A stretch of DNA of 64,000 nt from Amycolatopsis coloradensis (GCF_001953865.1 NZ_MQUQ01000015.1:294026-358025), one strand, 5' to 3'. Positions 33,498 to 42,005 are shown, counted from the first letter of the stretch. A program made the numbers and translations. The notes: generated from the letters alone by a model not told the origin.

Positions 33498-33528
33498 GAT
33501 GGGGGCGGGCACCACGCCCGCCCCCATC
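33498..33528 (+). terminator. hairpin terminator of the glf-PAP2-ubiA operon
   Basis: GATGGGGGCGGGC and GCCCGCCCCCATC form a perfect 13-bp GC-rich stem with a 5-base loop (ACCAC), 50 bases after the ubiA stop. No T-run follows, as is common in actinomycetes. It lies 17 bases before the next gene's start. Confidence 0.75.
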
Positions 33529-33544
33529 GACTTAGGAGCGAAAG

Positions 33545-33883
33545 ATGAGCGACCCGCAGCGGCCGTCCGATGACGAGGACAAGACGGTCGAGCAACCCGC
33601 CGAAACCCCGGCGTCACCTCCCGCGGCTCAGCCGGTCGTGGCGCCCCGGAAGAGCGGTTTCCGCCGCTTCGCCGCCGCCCGGGCCACTCAGCTGGTCGCG
33701 GTCGGCTTGCTCGGCTTCATTCTCGGTGGCGGAGTCATCGGCACCGCCGTCGGTCTCGCCGTCGGCAGGCATGGCGATCGGCCGGGGATCGCCCGTGAAC
33801 ACCGTGGTCCGGACGGGCACGGCGCGCACCGCGACTTCCGTGACGGCCCTGGTGACCGCGGCTGGCGTCACGACGGAAACTGA
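33545..33883 (+). CDS. small single-helix membrane protein with His/Gly/Arg-rich tail
   Basis: A 112-residue protein with an acidic, proline-rich N-terminus (1-35), a basic stretch (RKSGFRRFAAARATQ) and one glycine-rich helix (about 49-72, with GFILGGGVIGTAVGLAVG). The outside tail is full of His, Gly, Asp and Arg (GPDGHGAHRDFRDGPGDRGWRHDG). A good ribosome-binding site (TTAGGAGCG) supports the start. I recognise no family; metal binding by the tail is only a guess. It is flanked by hairpins on both sides and so probably transcribed alone. Confidence 0.65.
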   Translation: MSDPQRPSDDEDKTVEQPAETPASPPAAQPVVAPRKSGFRRFAAARATQLVAVGLLGFILGGGVIGTAVGLAVGRHGDRPGIAREHRGPDGHGAHRDFRDGPGDRGWRHDGN

Positions 33884-33893
33884 GCATCCACCG

Positions 33894-33928
33894 TCCGTGG
33901 GACCGCCCGGCGTGACCAGTCCCACGGA
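33894..33928 (+). terminator. hairpin terminator downstream of the small membrane protein
   Basis: TCCGTGGGAC and GTCCCACGGA pair perfectly (10 bp) around a 15-base loop, starting 11 bases after the stop codon. The next gene in the same direction begins 45 bases further on. Confidence 0.6.
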
Positions 33929-33972
33929 GGGTAGATAACGGAATCATCACGACACCGTGTACGGTGTTCGTG

Positions 33973-35481
33973 ATGCGAAGCGCCTCCGCTGAACTTCCCC
34001 AGGCCTCCGGTGCGCTGCCGGGAGCCGCCGTCCTTGCCCGCCCCTGGGTGCTGCCCGCCGGTGCGGCGGTTGTTTCGGCCCTGGTGTTCGTGCTGGTCAG
34101 CGGACATTTGATCGACGACACCTACATCACGCTGTCGTATGCGAAGAACCTCGCTTTCCACGGTCATTGGGGCCTGATCGAGGACGGCACAGCCAACACC
34201 GCGACGTCCCCGCTGAACGTCCTCGTACTGGCGCTCGTCACGTTCGTCGCCCGTGACGCCGTCTTCGCCGCCGGGATCGTCTTCGTCGTCAGCCAGGTGG
34301 CACTCGTGCTCGGCCTGCGCCGCATCGGCGTCGCGACCGGCCTGCCCGGCGGGTTCGCCCCGCTGGCGCTGGGCCTGCTGCTGGTGAACCCGCTACTGAT
34401 TTCCTCGGTCGGGCTCGAAGTCGCACTCGGCTCGGCCGCCGTCGTCTGGCTGATGGTGTTCCTGCACGAACGCCACCCCGCCGCCGCGGGCGCGGTGATC
34501 GGCCTGATCGCGCTGATCCGGGTCGACCTGCTGCTGATCGCGTTCGTCCTGTTCCTCGCGCGCCGCGAGTTCTGGGCGGGTATCTGGCGCATGACGTTCG
34601 CCGCGCTCGCGGTGATGCTGCCGTGGTTCCTGTTCAGCTGGCTGGTGCTGGGTTCGGCGGTGCCGGACACCCTGGTCATCAAGATCATGCAGCGCTCGTG
34701 GGGACCGTTCAGCTTCACCAACGGTCCGCTGCTGTATTGGCGAAACTTCCCGGTGGCGGCGACGCTTTCCTTCCTGCCACTCGTGATCGGCGGTTTCGTC
34801 GGTCTACTGTGGACATTTCACTACCGTCGTGGCTCGGAACGGGCGAAGCGGCTGGCGCCGTTCGCGACACTCGCGATCGCCGGTGCGGCGCACTATCTGG
34901 CCTACTGCTGGCTGAATGTTCCGCCGTATCACTGGTATTACGCGCCCAGCATCATCGGCGCGACGGTGTTCCTCGCCGCCGCTGCCTGCGCGGTACCCGG
35001 CCGTGCCCGGCTCGGCGCGGGAGTCTTCGCCGGCGCCTTCGTGCTCGTGAGCGCCGTCGCCTACGCGACTCCCGAACTGCCTCGCCGGTTCGCGCCGATC
35101 ACCAGTAATCACGCCGCGTCCGACGAATACCGCCAGATCGGCTCGCAACTGGGCGAACTAACCAGGGGGCGCAAGGTGGAAAGCGCCGGTGAGGTCGGCG
35201 CGCTCGCCTACTCCTGCGATTGCGACATCGTCGACCAGTTCTCCGACCGCGGCTCGGTCGATCCGGCGATCGTCGAGACGAAGAGCCGCAGCGGCGACCT
35301 CGGCAAGGCCTTGCTGGAAGCGAACTTCCGGTTCTTCGACCACAGCGTCCCGCCCGCGACCCCGGACCTGGTGCTGGCCACCACCCGGAAGGCGCCGCCG
35401 CCGAACGCGCTGGCCACCTGGACGATCAGCTCCCCATGGATGGGCACCCAGAAGCTCTACCTCCTGCCCGCCACCCGCTAA
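33973..35481 (+). CDS. GT-C family membrane glycosyltransferase, AftB-like
   Basis: A roughly 502-residue polytopic protein. The first loop carries GHLIDDTYITLSYAKNLAFHG, with the Asp-Asp pair that marks metal-dependent GT-C enzymes such as arabinofuranosyltransferases, and TATSPLNVLVLAL in the position of the NTSTLWT block of AftB. About ten helices occupy 15-360; the C-terminal about 130 residues are extracytoplasmic (GRKVESAGEVGALAYSCDCDIVDQFSDRGSVDP). GTG at 33964 is an alternative start; no clear ribosome-binding site. It lies between the ubiA operon and the convergent dprE genes, so use of decaprenylphosphoryl-arabinose is plausible. Confidence 0.75.
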   Translation: MRSASAELPQASGALPGAAVLARPWVLPAGAAVVSALVFVLVSGHLIDDTYITLSYAKNLAFHGHWGLIEDGTANTATSPLNVLVLALVTFVARDAVFAAGIVFVVSQVALVLGLRRIGVATGLPGGFAPLALGLLLVNPLLISSVGLEVALGSAAVVWLMVFLHERHPAAAGAVIGLIALIRVDLLLIAFVLFLARREFWAGIWRMTFAALAVMLPWFLFSWLVLGSAVPDTLVIKIMQRSWGPFSFTNGPLLYWRNFPVAATLSFLPLVIGGFVGLLWTFHYRRGSERAKRLAPFATLAIAGAAHYLAYCWLNVPPYHWYYAPSIIGATVFLAAAACAVPGRARLGAGVFAGAFVLVSAVAYATPELPRRFAPITSNHAASDEYRQIGSQLGELTRGRKVESAGEVGALAYSCDCDIVDQFSDRGSVDPAIVETKSRSGDLGKALLEANFRFFDHSVPPATPDLVLATTRKAPPPNALATWTISSPWMGTQKLYLLPATR

Positions 35482-35485
35482 GGGC

Positions 35486-35550
35486 CGCGTTTCGTCCTCT
35501 AGTTGCGGTCCTTGCACGTGCAACTACCGCAACTAGAGGACGAAACGCGG
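35486..35550. repeat. palindromic repeat family A, copy 4 (bidirectional terminator candidate)
   Basis: 25-bp perfect arms (35486-35510 and 35526-35550), core GTCCTCTAGTTGCGGT, with a 15-base loop containing the palindrome TTGCACGTGCAA. It starts 5 bases after the GT-C stop codon and lies between convergent genes, as copy 1 does. Confidence 0.85.
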
Positions 35551-35604
35551 GGGCGGAGGGGCGTCCGTGCCCGGGTGGGAGGAATGGAGTGACGCGCTCG
35601 TTCC

Positions 35605-36360
35605 CTAGATCGGCAGTTTCCGGAAGATCGGCCGGGGCACGTGCCGCAGGGCGGACATGACCAGGCGGAACGGGGCGGGAGCCCACACCAGTTCCTTGCC
35701 CGCGCGCGAGGCGTTGACGGCGATCTCGGCGACCTGCTCGGCGGTCTGCGCCAGCGGGGCGTCCTCGAGACCCTCGGTCATCTTGGTCTTCACGTGCCCG
35801 GGGCGGACGACGGTGATCTGCACACCGAATTCGGACAGGGCCTCGCCGAGGCCGAGGTAGAAGCCGTCGAAACCGGCCTTCGTGGAGCCGTAGACGAAGT
35901 TCGAGCGGCGGACGCGTTCACCGGCGACCGACGACAGCGCGATGACCTTGCCGTGTCCCTGCGTCTTGAGCTTGTTCGACAGCGCGACACCCACCGAAAC
36001 CGCGGCCGTGTAGTTCACGGTCGCCACCTCGACGGCCTTCGCGTGGTCCTGCCACAGCTCTTCCTGGTCGCCGAGCAGGCCGAACGCCACGACGGTGACG
36101 TCGATGTCGCCGCCTTCGAAGGCCTTGTCCAGCACGGCGGGGTGGGTGTCCACGGCCTTGGCGTCGAAGTCCACAGTGGACACTTCGGCGCCCTTGTCCT
36201 TCAGACGCTGGGCAGCGGCGTCGAGCCGCGGGGACTGGCGCCCGGCCAGCACCACCCGGAGGGGGCGCTCGGCCAGGTACTTCTCCGCGATCGCGAGCGC
36301 GATGTCGGAGGTGCCGCCGAGCAGCAGCAGGGACTGGGGGTTGCCCACAGCGTCGATCAC
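35605..36360 (-). CDS. dprE2: decaprenylphosphoryl-2-keto-erythro-pentose reductase
   Basis: A 251-residue SDR, orthologue of M. tuberculosis Rv3791. It reduces the keto intermediate made by DprE1 to decaprenylphosphoryl-arabinose, the sole arabinose donor for the wall. Features: the nucleotide-binding LLLGGTSDIALAIAEKYL, catalytic Ser in VIALSSVAGERVRRSNF, and the YGSTK pair followed by AGFDGFYLGL. The C-terminal ELVWAPAPFRLVMSALRHVPRPIFRKLPI is typical of DprE2. The GTG start overlaps the dprE1 stop (GTGA), so the two subunits are co-translated. Confidence 0.95.
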   Translation of the reverse strand: MIDAVGNPQSLLLLGGTSDIALAIAEKYLAERPLRVVLAGRQSPRLDAAAQRLKDKGAEVSTVDFDAKAVDTHPAVLDKAFEGGDIDVTVVAFGLLGDQEELWQDHAKAVEVATVNYTAAVSVGVALSNKLKTQGHGKVIALSSVAGERVRRSNFVYGSTKAGFDGFYLGLGEALSEFGVQITVVRPGHVKTKMTEGLEDAPLAQTAEQVAEIAVNASRAGKELVWAPAPFRLVMSALRHVPRPIFRKLPI

Positions 36361-37727
36361 AGTTCCAACCTTCGGGACATGTCAGAGGCGAAAACGCCTT
36401 CGGGGTCAACGGAAGCGCGGACCTTGCGCCATTCCTCGAGCCGCGGGTACATCTTGGCGAAGTTCTCCGCGGAGGTCCGCGAGTCCTTCGCCGTGTACAG
36501 GCGGCCGCCGAGCGCGAGCACGTCCTCGTCGAGTTCCTGGCAGAACCGGCTCAGGCCGTCCTTGATCGGGAAGTCGAGGCAGACCATCCAGCCGGGGTGC
36601 GGGAACGACAGCGGCGCCGCGTTGCCCTCGCCCATCTGCTTGAACACGTTGAGGAACGACACGTGCCCCGAGTCGGCGACCTTCTGGATGATGCGGCGCA
36701 GCGGCTCGTGCGCGTTCAGCGGCGTGCTGAACTGGTACTGCAGGAATCCCTTGGAGCCGTAGGCGCGGTTCCACTCGCCGAACAGGTCCAGCGGGTGATA
36801 GAACGCGGTCAGACTCTGGATCTGGTCTCGCGCGTTCTTCGCGGTCTTGCGGTAGTACAGCTCGCCGATCGCCGAGAACGACAGCTTGTTGGCCAGCCCG
36901 TTCGGGAACACGTCCGGCAGCGTCGCGAGCGTGCCGGGGTTGAACTTGAGCGGATCCGTCCGCAGCTTGGGCGGCAGTTCGTCCAGTTTGGCCAACGAGC
37001 CGCGCTGGAACGCGGCGCGGCCGAGCTTCGCGCCCCTGGAGATCGAGTCGAACCAGCCGGACGAGTACGTGTAGTTGTCCTCGGAGCCGTCGGTGACCAG
37101 CGCCAGGGTCTCATCGAGATTCGCCGTGCGCTGGATGTCGGCCTTGAAGTAGGCCGTCTCCGTCTTCGTCATCCGGATCTTGGCCCGGACGATGATGCCC
37201 GTCAGGCCGATGCCCGCGACGGTCGCCCAGAACAGCTCCGAGTCGGGGCTCTCCGGGGACAGCGTGCGCACCTGGCCGTCGGCGGTGACGAGGTCCAGCG
37301 ACACGACGTGGTTGCCGAAGCTGCCCGCCGAGTGGTGGTTCTTGCCGTGGATGTCGTTCGCGATCGCGCCGCCGATCGTCACCTGGCGGGTGCCCGGCAA
37401 CACCGGGACCCACAGGCCGTAGGGGAGGCCCTCGCGCATCAGCTTGTCGAGGCTGACGCCCGCGTCGAGGTCGACGATGCCGGAATCCGGGTCGATCGAG
37501 TGGATGCGGTCCAGCGCGGTCATGTCGACGACCAGGCCGCCCGCGTTCTGCGCCGGGTCGCCGTAGGACCGGCCGAGACCGCGCGCGATGACCCCGCGTT
37601 CCCCGGCCCGCGTCACCGCGCGGGCGATCGTCTCCACGTCGGGGGTGCTCAGGACGTCCGCGATACTCGGCGACGTCCTTGCCCAGCCCATGAGCGACTG
37701 CCGCTGTGTCTTGGGTGCTTGGGTCAC
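36357..37727 (-). CDS. dprE1: decaprenylphosphoryl-ribose 2-oxidase
   Basis: A 456-residue FAD-dependent oxidase (VAO fold), orthologue of Rv3790. It oxidises C2 of decaprenylphosphoryl-ribose. FAD-binding blocks: RGLGRSYGDPAQNAGG, LPGTRQVTIGGAIANDIHGKNHH. The substrate region has FYHPLDLFGEWNRAYG and PGWMVCLDFPIKDGL. Cys383 there corresponds to Cys387 of M. tuberculosis, the residue attacked by benzothiazinones. The C-terminus RLYTAKDSRTSAENFAKMYP...VFASDMSRRLEL is canonical. The GTG start gives a length (456) near the mycobacterial 461. It is divergent from gtrA, with a 101-base shared promoter region. Confidence 0.95.
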   Translation of the reverse strand: MTQAPKTQRQSLMGWARTSPSIADVLSTPDVETIARAVTRAGERGVIARGLGRSYGDPAQNAGGLVVDMTALDRIHSIDPDSGIVDLDAGVSLDKLMREGLPYGLWVPVLPGTRQVTIGGAIANDIHGKNHHSAGSFGNHVVSLDLVTADGQVRTLSPESPDSELFWATVAGIGLTGIIVRAKIRMTKTETAYFKADIQRTANLDETLALVTDGSEDNYTYSSGWFDSISRGAKLGRAAFQRGSLAKLDELPPKLRTDPLKFNPGTLATLPDVFPNGLANKLSFSAIGELYYRKTAKNARDQIQSLTAFYHPLDLFGEWNRAYGSKGFLQYQFSTPLNAHEPLRRIIQKVADSGHVSFLNVFKQMGEGNAAPLSFPHPGWMVCLDFPIKDGLSRFCQELDEDVLALGGRLYTAKDSRTSAENFAKMYPRLEEWRKVRASVDPEGVFASDMSRRLEL

Positions 37728-37828
37728 GCCGACCAGGGTAACCACGCCGAACAACGCCCGGAACGTGACCCTGAAGTGCTCGCTTCTACACTTTGGGCAC
37801 CAGCCCCAGCAGTTTATGAGGTAGAGCA

Positions 37829-38326
37829 GTGGTGGCGACCGACCCGCAAGCCGGTTCGACGGCGGCAGCACCGTCCTCCCCTGGGCTGTTCGGGCAGCTC
37901 ATCCGCTTCGCGCTGGTGGGCGGCTTCTGTGCCTTGGTCGATTTCGGCGTCTACCAAGGGCTTCGTGCTCTCGGAATGGACGCGACGCCGTGGGTGGACA
38001 TCGCCCGCGCGCTCAGCTTCATCGTGGGCACCACGACCGCCTTCTTCCTGAACCGCAAGTTCACCTTCGCCGGTGGACGCCAGGAGGGCGCACGTCAGAT
38101 CGGTAGCTTCGTACTCCTGTATGCCGTGACGTTCCTCGTCGCCGTGGGCGTCAACCGCACGATGCTGCACGTCCTGCCGGAGTCGGCCTGGAAGGCCACT
38201 TTCGGTTGGGTCGTCTCGCAGGCAACCGCGACCGTGATCAATTTCGTCATGCTCAAGTGGGTCGTCTTCCGTGAGCCCCGCGCAAGCGCCACCCGCCCAG
38301 TCTTGACAAGCACAGAGGAGAACTGA
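37829..38326 (+). CDS. GtrA-family membrane protein (Rv3789-like)
   Basis: A 165-residue four-helix GtrA/DPMS-type membrane protein. Helices are near 24-47, 61-80, 94-113 and 128-147; LIRFALVGGFCALVDFGVYQGL and FFLNRKFTFAG are the family blocks. The equivalent M. tuberculosis gene Rv3789 also neighbours dprE1. It was proposed as a decaprenylphosphoryl-arabinose flippase or as an anchor for arabinogalactan enzymes; which is right is unsettled. Here it is divergent from dprE1 and 6 bases upstream of glfT2, linking arabinan and galactan synthesis. The start is GTG after a GAGGTAGAG site. Confidence 0.85.
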   Translation: MVATDPQAGSTAAAPSSPGLFGQLIRFALVGGFCALVDFGVYQGLRALGMDATPWVDIARALSFIVGTTTAFFLNRKFTFAGGRQEGARQIGSFVLLYAVTFLVAVGVNRTMLHVLPESAWKATFGWVVSQATATVINFVMLKWVVFREPRASATRPVLTSTEEN

Positions 38327-38332
38327 GGATTC

Positions 38333-40258
38333 ATGCCCGGTAAAGCCGCCGTCACCGGAGAGGCCCCGAGCGCCATGGTGAGCACTGTCGACGACACCCG
38401 CTTCGCGGAACGCACCCCGCAGGGCCGTCTCACCGCGCAGCGCGGGCTCTACGCCGGCCCGGCCCCCATCGTCAGCAAGGACCTCTACGCCGAGCTCGAA
38501 TGGGGCACCGCCGTGCGCGAACGCGCGGGCATCGCCATCGAGCCGGCGTCGAAGGTGTCCGGCAACACCTACTTCGGGCGCTTCCCCGCGAGCTACTGGC
38601 AGCGCTGGACCGACGTGACCGAGGTCGCCGTCGAGGCCGTCGTCACCGGTGACGGGCAGCTGTCCGTCGGTGCTTCCGACATCGAGGGCGACTCGCGGGT
38701 GGTCGCCGCCGAGATCATCGCGGGCGCGAAGCAGCAGAAGGTGGCGCTCACCGCGAAGCTCGACAAGTTCTACGACGGCGGCGCGCTCTGGCTCGACCTC
38801 GAGACCGAGGGCGGCCAGTCGCTGCGGGTCGAGAACGTCCGCTGGACGGTCGAGGCGCCGGAGAAGATCCGTCCGACCGCGGTCACCATCTGCACGATGA
38901 ACCGCGCCGACGACTGCCTGTCGAACCTCCAGGCACTCGCCGCCGACGTCTCCTCACTGGAGACGCTCGACGCGATCTACGTCGCCGACCAGGGCACCGA
39001 CCTCGTCGAGTCGCGTGACGGCTTCGAGCAGGTCGCGAAGGACCTCGGCGACAAGCTGCACTACATCAAGCAGCCGAACCTCGGCGGCGCCGGCGGTTTC
39101 ACCCGCGGCCTCTACGAGGTCGCCGGGCACACCGAGACCGAGCACGCGAACGTCCTGTTCATGGACGACGACGTGCTGCTGGAGCCGGACCTGGTGATCC
39201 GGATGACCGCGTTCTCCAACCGCACGGTCAACCCGGTCATCGTCGGCGGGCAGATGCTGAACCTGCTGCACCCGAACCAGCTGCACGTCGGCGCCGAATA
39301 CGCCCGGCTGAACACCCTCGAACCCGGCCAGCCGGTCACGCACTCGCTTTCGACCGCCGACCTGCTCGGCGTCGACGAGGAGACTCTCAAGCCGAACCGC
39401 CAGGAACGCCGCCTCGACGCCGGATACAACGGCTGGTGGTCGTGCCTGATCCCGTACGAGGTCGTCAAGGCCACGGGCTACCCGCTGCCGTTCTTCTTCC
39501 AGTGGGACGACGCGGAGTACAGCTACCGCGCCCGTGCGCACGGCTTCCCCACGGTCACCCTTCCGGGCGCCGGCGTCTGGCACGCCGACTTCCACTGGAA
39601 GGACTGGGACGAGTGGCACCGCTACTTCAACCTGCGGAACTCGATCATCACCGCCGCGCTGCACTCGCCGTTCAACCTGAACCTGCTCTCGCGCGTGCTC
39701 ATCGCGCAGCTGGTCCGGTACCTGCTCGGCATGCAGTACGGCCTGTCCGCCACGTTGATCAAGGCCGTCGAGGACTTCCTCGAGGGACCGGAGGTCCTGC
39801 GTGACGGCGGCGTCGCCGCGATGAAGGAGATCCGCCGGATCCGCGACGAGTACCCCGAGACCAAGCGGCACAAGGCCACCGACGTCCCGGGCATCGCGTC
39901 GAACGACATCGGCATCATCAACAGCGCGCCGCGGCCCAGCATGCAGCGCCTGGTGCTGATCAAGCGGATCCTCGACCGCGTGCTCGGCCGCAGCCGCCAC
40001 TCGCTCGGCGCGATCCCGATCGACGAGGCCCACTGGTGGCACGTCGCGACCTTCGACACGGCCGTCGTCACCGACGCTTCGCAGGAAGGCGTGCGGGTCC
40101 GCTCGTACGACCGCGCGAAGATGTTCGACCTGGCGCGTCGCGGTGCCAAGGTGATCCAGCGGCTCCGGAAGGAAGGCGTGGCGGTGCAGGAGCAGTACAA
40201 GCGCTCCATGCCCGAACTGACGTCGCGGGACAACTGGAAGCGCCTGTACGAGCTGTAG
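38333..40258 (+). CDS. glfT2: galactofuranosyltransferase 2 (processive galactan polymerase)
   Basis: A 641-residue GT2 enzyme, orthologue of Rv3808c. It builds the alternating beta-(1-5)/beta-(1-6) galactofuran chain on the cytoplasmic side. The domain order is as in GlfT2: N-terminal beta-barrel (about 40-180), GT-A domain (about 185-430) and helical C-terminus. Catalytic positions match mycobacterial ones with an offset of 21: the metal-binding DDD at 278-280, Asp392-Asp393 in WDDAEYSYR, and His417 in VWHADFHWKDWDEW. QPNLGGAGGFTRGL is the donor loop. It is the last gene of the gtrA-glfT2 unit; a strong hairpin follows. Confidence 0.95.
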   Translation: MPGKAAVTGEAPSAMVSTVDDTRFAERTPQGRLTAQRGLYAGPAPIVSKDLYAELEWGTAVRERAGIAIEPASKVSGNTYFGRFPASYWQRWTDVTEVAVEAVVTGDGQLSVGASDIEGDSRVVAAEIIAGAKQQKVALTAKLDKFYDGGALWLDLETEGGQSLRVENVRWTVEAPEKIRPTAVTICTMNRADDCLSNLQALAADVSSLETLDAIYVADQGTDLVESRDGFEQVAKDLGDKLHYIKQPNLGGAGGFTRGLYEVAGHTETEHANVLFMDDDVLLEPDLVIRMTAFSNRTVNPVIVGGQMLNLLHPNQLHVGAEYARLNTLEPGQPVTHSLSTADLLGVDEETLKPNRQERRLDAGYNGWWSCLIPYEVVKATGYPLPFFFQWDDAEYSYRARAHGFPTVTLPGAGVWHADFHWKDWDEWHRYFNLRNSIITAALHSPFNLNLLSRVLIAQLVRYLLGMQYGLSATLIKAVEDFLEGPEVLRDGGVAAMKEIRRIRDEYPETKRHKATDVPGIASNDIGIINSAPRPSMQRLVLIKRILDRVLGRSRHSLGAIPIDEAHWWHVATFDTAVVTDASQEGVRVRSYDRAKMFDLARRGAKVIQRLRKEGVAVQEQYKRSMPELTSRDNWKRLYEL

Positions 40259-40274
40259 GTCGCCGCCGCCCGGC

Positions 40275-40333
40275 AAGTACGTGAAGGCCCCCTTCATTGC
40301 ACTAGACGCAATGAAGGGGGCCTTCACGTACTT
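40275..40333. terminator. perfect 26-bp hairpin after glfT2 (palindrome family B)
   Basis: Arms 40275-40300 and 40308-40333 are perfectly complementary around ACTAGAC; core GTGAAGGCCCCCTTCATTGC. It begins 17 bases after the glfT2 stop. The TGAAGG-GGCC core recurs in hairpins at 44629-44686 and 60962-61006. The remnant of an acyl-CoA dehydrogenase gene starts at its right edge. Confidence 0.8.
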
Positions 40334-40336
40334 GGG

Positions 40337-40828
40337 AAGGCGCGACTCCAGCCGCTCGACCTCGTCGCGGCGCAGGGCACGTCCACCGTGCACCTCGGCT
40401 TCACCCGCTACTTCCTCGCCGACGAACGCGTCTACGGCAAGACCCCGCACGCGGAGTTCGTCGCGGGCAACACCTTCCCCTCCCGCCTCAACGGCTGTGC
40501 GCCGCTCGGCCTGGCCGCCCGCGCCGCGCGGCTCATCGAGGAGCTGGGGAAGCCCGACGTCGCCGCCGGGATCAGGACGGAGATCGACGCCGTCCGCGAG
40601 CGGCTCGACGCGGGCCTCGCCGATCCGCCGTCGCTGCCCGCGGCCCGGGCGGCCGGTGCGGAACTCGCGTTCCGGGCCGCGGGCGCGCTGGTCGCGGCCA
40701 ACGGCAGCGCGTCGGTACTCGCCGGACGACACCCCCAGCGGCTCGTCCGGGAAGCGACCTTCCTGCTGGTCGCTGCCAGCCGCCCGGAGATCAAGACGGG
40801 CTTGCTAAAGCTCTTCTCCCGCGATTAG
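40337..40828 (+). pseudogene. C-terminal remnant of an acyl-CoA dehydrogenase-like gene
   Basis: The frame reads LQPLDLVAAQGTSTVHLGFTRYFL...LNGCAPLGLAARAARLI and ends with AARAAGAELAFRAAGALVAANGSASVLAGRHPQRLVREATFLLVAASRPEIKTGLLKLF. This is the typical end of short actinobacterial acyl-CoA dehydrogenases (about 350 residues). Only the last about 165 residues remain. Homology-like sequence begins directly after the palindrome arm, before any start codon; the first in-frame start, GTG 40388, would give a 146-residue protein without the flavin-binding N-terminal domain. It is probably a non-functional relic; expression of a small C-terminal protein is not excluded. Confidence 0.6.
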
Positions 40829-40832
40829 CCGA

Positions 40833-41075
40833 CTAGTGCAGCCCGAACACCCGGTTCTTGCGGTTCAGGTCGTCGATGTAGGCGGCGGCGACGTGGGAGA
40901 AGTTGATCGCCACCTCGGAGTCGTCCTTGGTCTGGATCGTCTGGACCGAACCGGTGCGGACGAAATGCGAAAGGTCCTTGGTCAGCCGTTCGGTCTCCTC
41001 CGTCGTGAGCGCGAAGAGCAGCGGCTCCCCACCGGCGGCGAGATGCAGGACGAGCGCGGGTTTCTGGTCTGCCAT
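40833..41075 (-). CDS. small conserved-looking protein of unknown function
   Basis: An 80-residue soluble protein (MADQKPALVLHLAAGGEPLLFALTTEETERLTKDLSHFVRTGSVQTIQTKDDSEVAINFSHVAAAYIDD...). The strand-turn-helix-strand pattern and ordinary codon use suggest a real gene, but I recognise no family. It is convergent with the dehydrogenase remnant (4-base gap) and divergent from the EspG-like gene, sharing a 114-base promoter region with it. Confidence 0.6.
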   Translation of the reverse strand: MADQKPALVLHLAAGGEPLLFALTTEETERLTKDLSHFVRTGSVQTIQTKDDSEVAINFSHVAAAYIDDLNRKNRVFGLH

Positions 41076-41189
41076 GGACCCATGGCACCAGCCTTGATCA
41101 CAACCGGGCAAGCGGGTTCGCTGCGGGCGTATCGGGTGCGTGGACTACGTTCATCCCGACGAACAAGACACCCGCGGGGGGAAAAGGCG

Positions 41190-41954
41190 ATGCCGCATTC
41201 GTTCTCGCTGTCGCTGGCGGCGGTGGACATCCTGCTCGAACACGGGCGGTTCGGGCCGTCGCCGGTGCCGTTCGACGTCCCGCACATCGGCACCACCACC
41301 GATCAGCGCGCGATGGTGCGCGAGGCCGTCTTCCGTGATCTCGAAGGCCGCGGCCTGATGCGCGGCGGCAGACTCGACGCCGACGTCGAACTCGCGCTCG
41401 CCACGTTCGTCAACCCGCAGCTCGCCGTCTGGGCGGTCGCGCAGATGGAGAAGGACAAGCAGCTCTTCGCGAGGGCGGCGACGAACGGCCAGTTCGCGGT
41501 CATCACGCGCCAGGAAGAGAACTTGCTCGTTTTCGAAAAGACCAGGCCGACCGCGATCGTCGCGTCGATCGTCGACCTGCTGCCGCTCACCCCTGCGGGT
41601 CCTGGTCAGTCCGTCACCATCGCGAAGCCGGTCAGCGCGCCGAAGCGCCCTCGCAGCGATGACGCCTACGACCCCTTCGCCAACGTCAGCGGTCCCCGTT
41701 CCCATGGGTCGAACCCGCAGCAGCGGCAGGTGGAGCGGATGTTCGAGAAGCCGAAGACGCGGGTGGGCCAGTTCAGCGTGTTCATCCGCGGCGGCCAGGT
41801 CTTCCCGCCGCTGGCCTGGTTCGACACCGAAGCAGGCCGGTTCATGATGACCTCGCGCCAGGCGGCCGACGGGCAAAGCTGGCTGACCTACGCCCCGGCC
41901 GACAACGCGAGGATCGCTCAGCAGCTGTACGCCCAGCTCGAAGGCCAGTTCTGA
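41190..41954 (+). CDS. EspG-family ESX (type VII) secretion-associated protein
   Basis: A 254-residue protein of the EspG family, cytosolic chaperones that bind PE/PPE-type substrates of ESX secretion systems. The N-terminal region (SLAAVDILLEHGRFGPSPVPFDVPHIG), a central block (FAVITRQEENLLVFEKTRP) and the C-terminus (GQFSVFIRGGQVFPPLAWFDTEAGRFMM, then WLTYAPADNARIAQQL) fit the family. The start ATG follows a G-rich GGGGGGAAAAGG site. Three genes for putative ESX substrates or accessory proteins follow; no EccB/C/D/MycP core gene is in the window. Confidence 0.8.
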   Translation: MPHSFSLSLAAVDILLEHGRFGPSPVPFDVPHIGTTTDQRAMVREAVFRDLEGRGLMRGGRLDADVELALATFVNPQLAVWAVAQMEKDKQLFARAATNGQFAVITRQEENLLVFEKTRPTAIVASIVDLLPLTPAGPGQSVTIAKPVSAPKRPRSDDAYDPFANVSGPRSHGSNPQQRQVERMFEKPKTRVGQFSVFIRGGQVFPPLAWFDTEAGRFMMTSRQAADGQSWLTYAPADNARIAQQLYAQLEGQF

Positions 41955-42005
41955 ACTGTCGGGAACCGGGATGACGCCCGTTTCGTCACAGTTCCGGAGA
42001 TCTTC

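Noticed and set aside
40281..40808. Plus-strand frame reading MKAPFIALDAMKGAFTYLG through the hairpin after glfT2
   Set aside because: Its start is created by the palindrome itself and the rest is a shadow frame of the dehydrogenase remnant.
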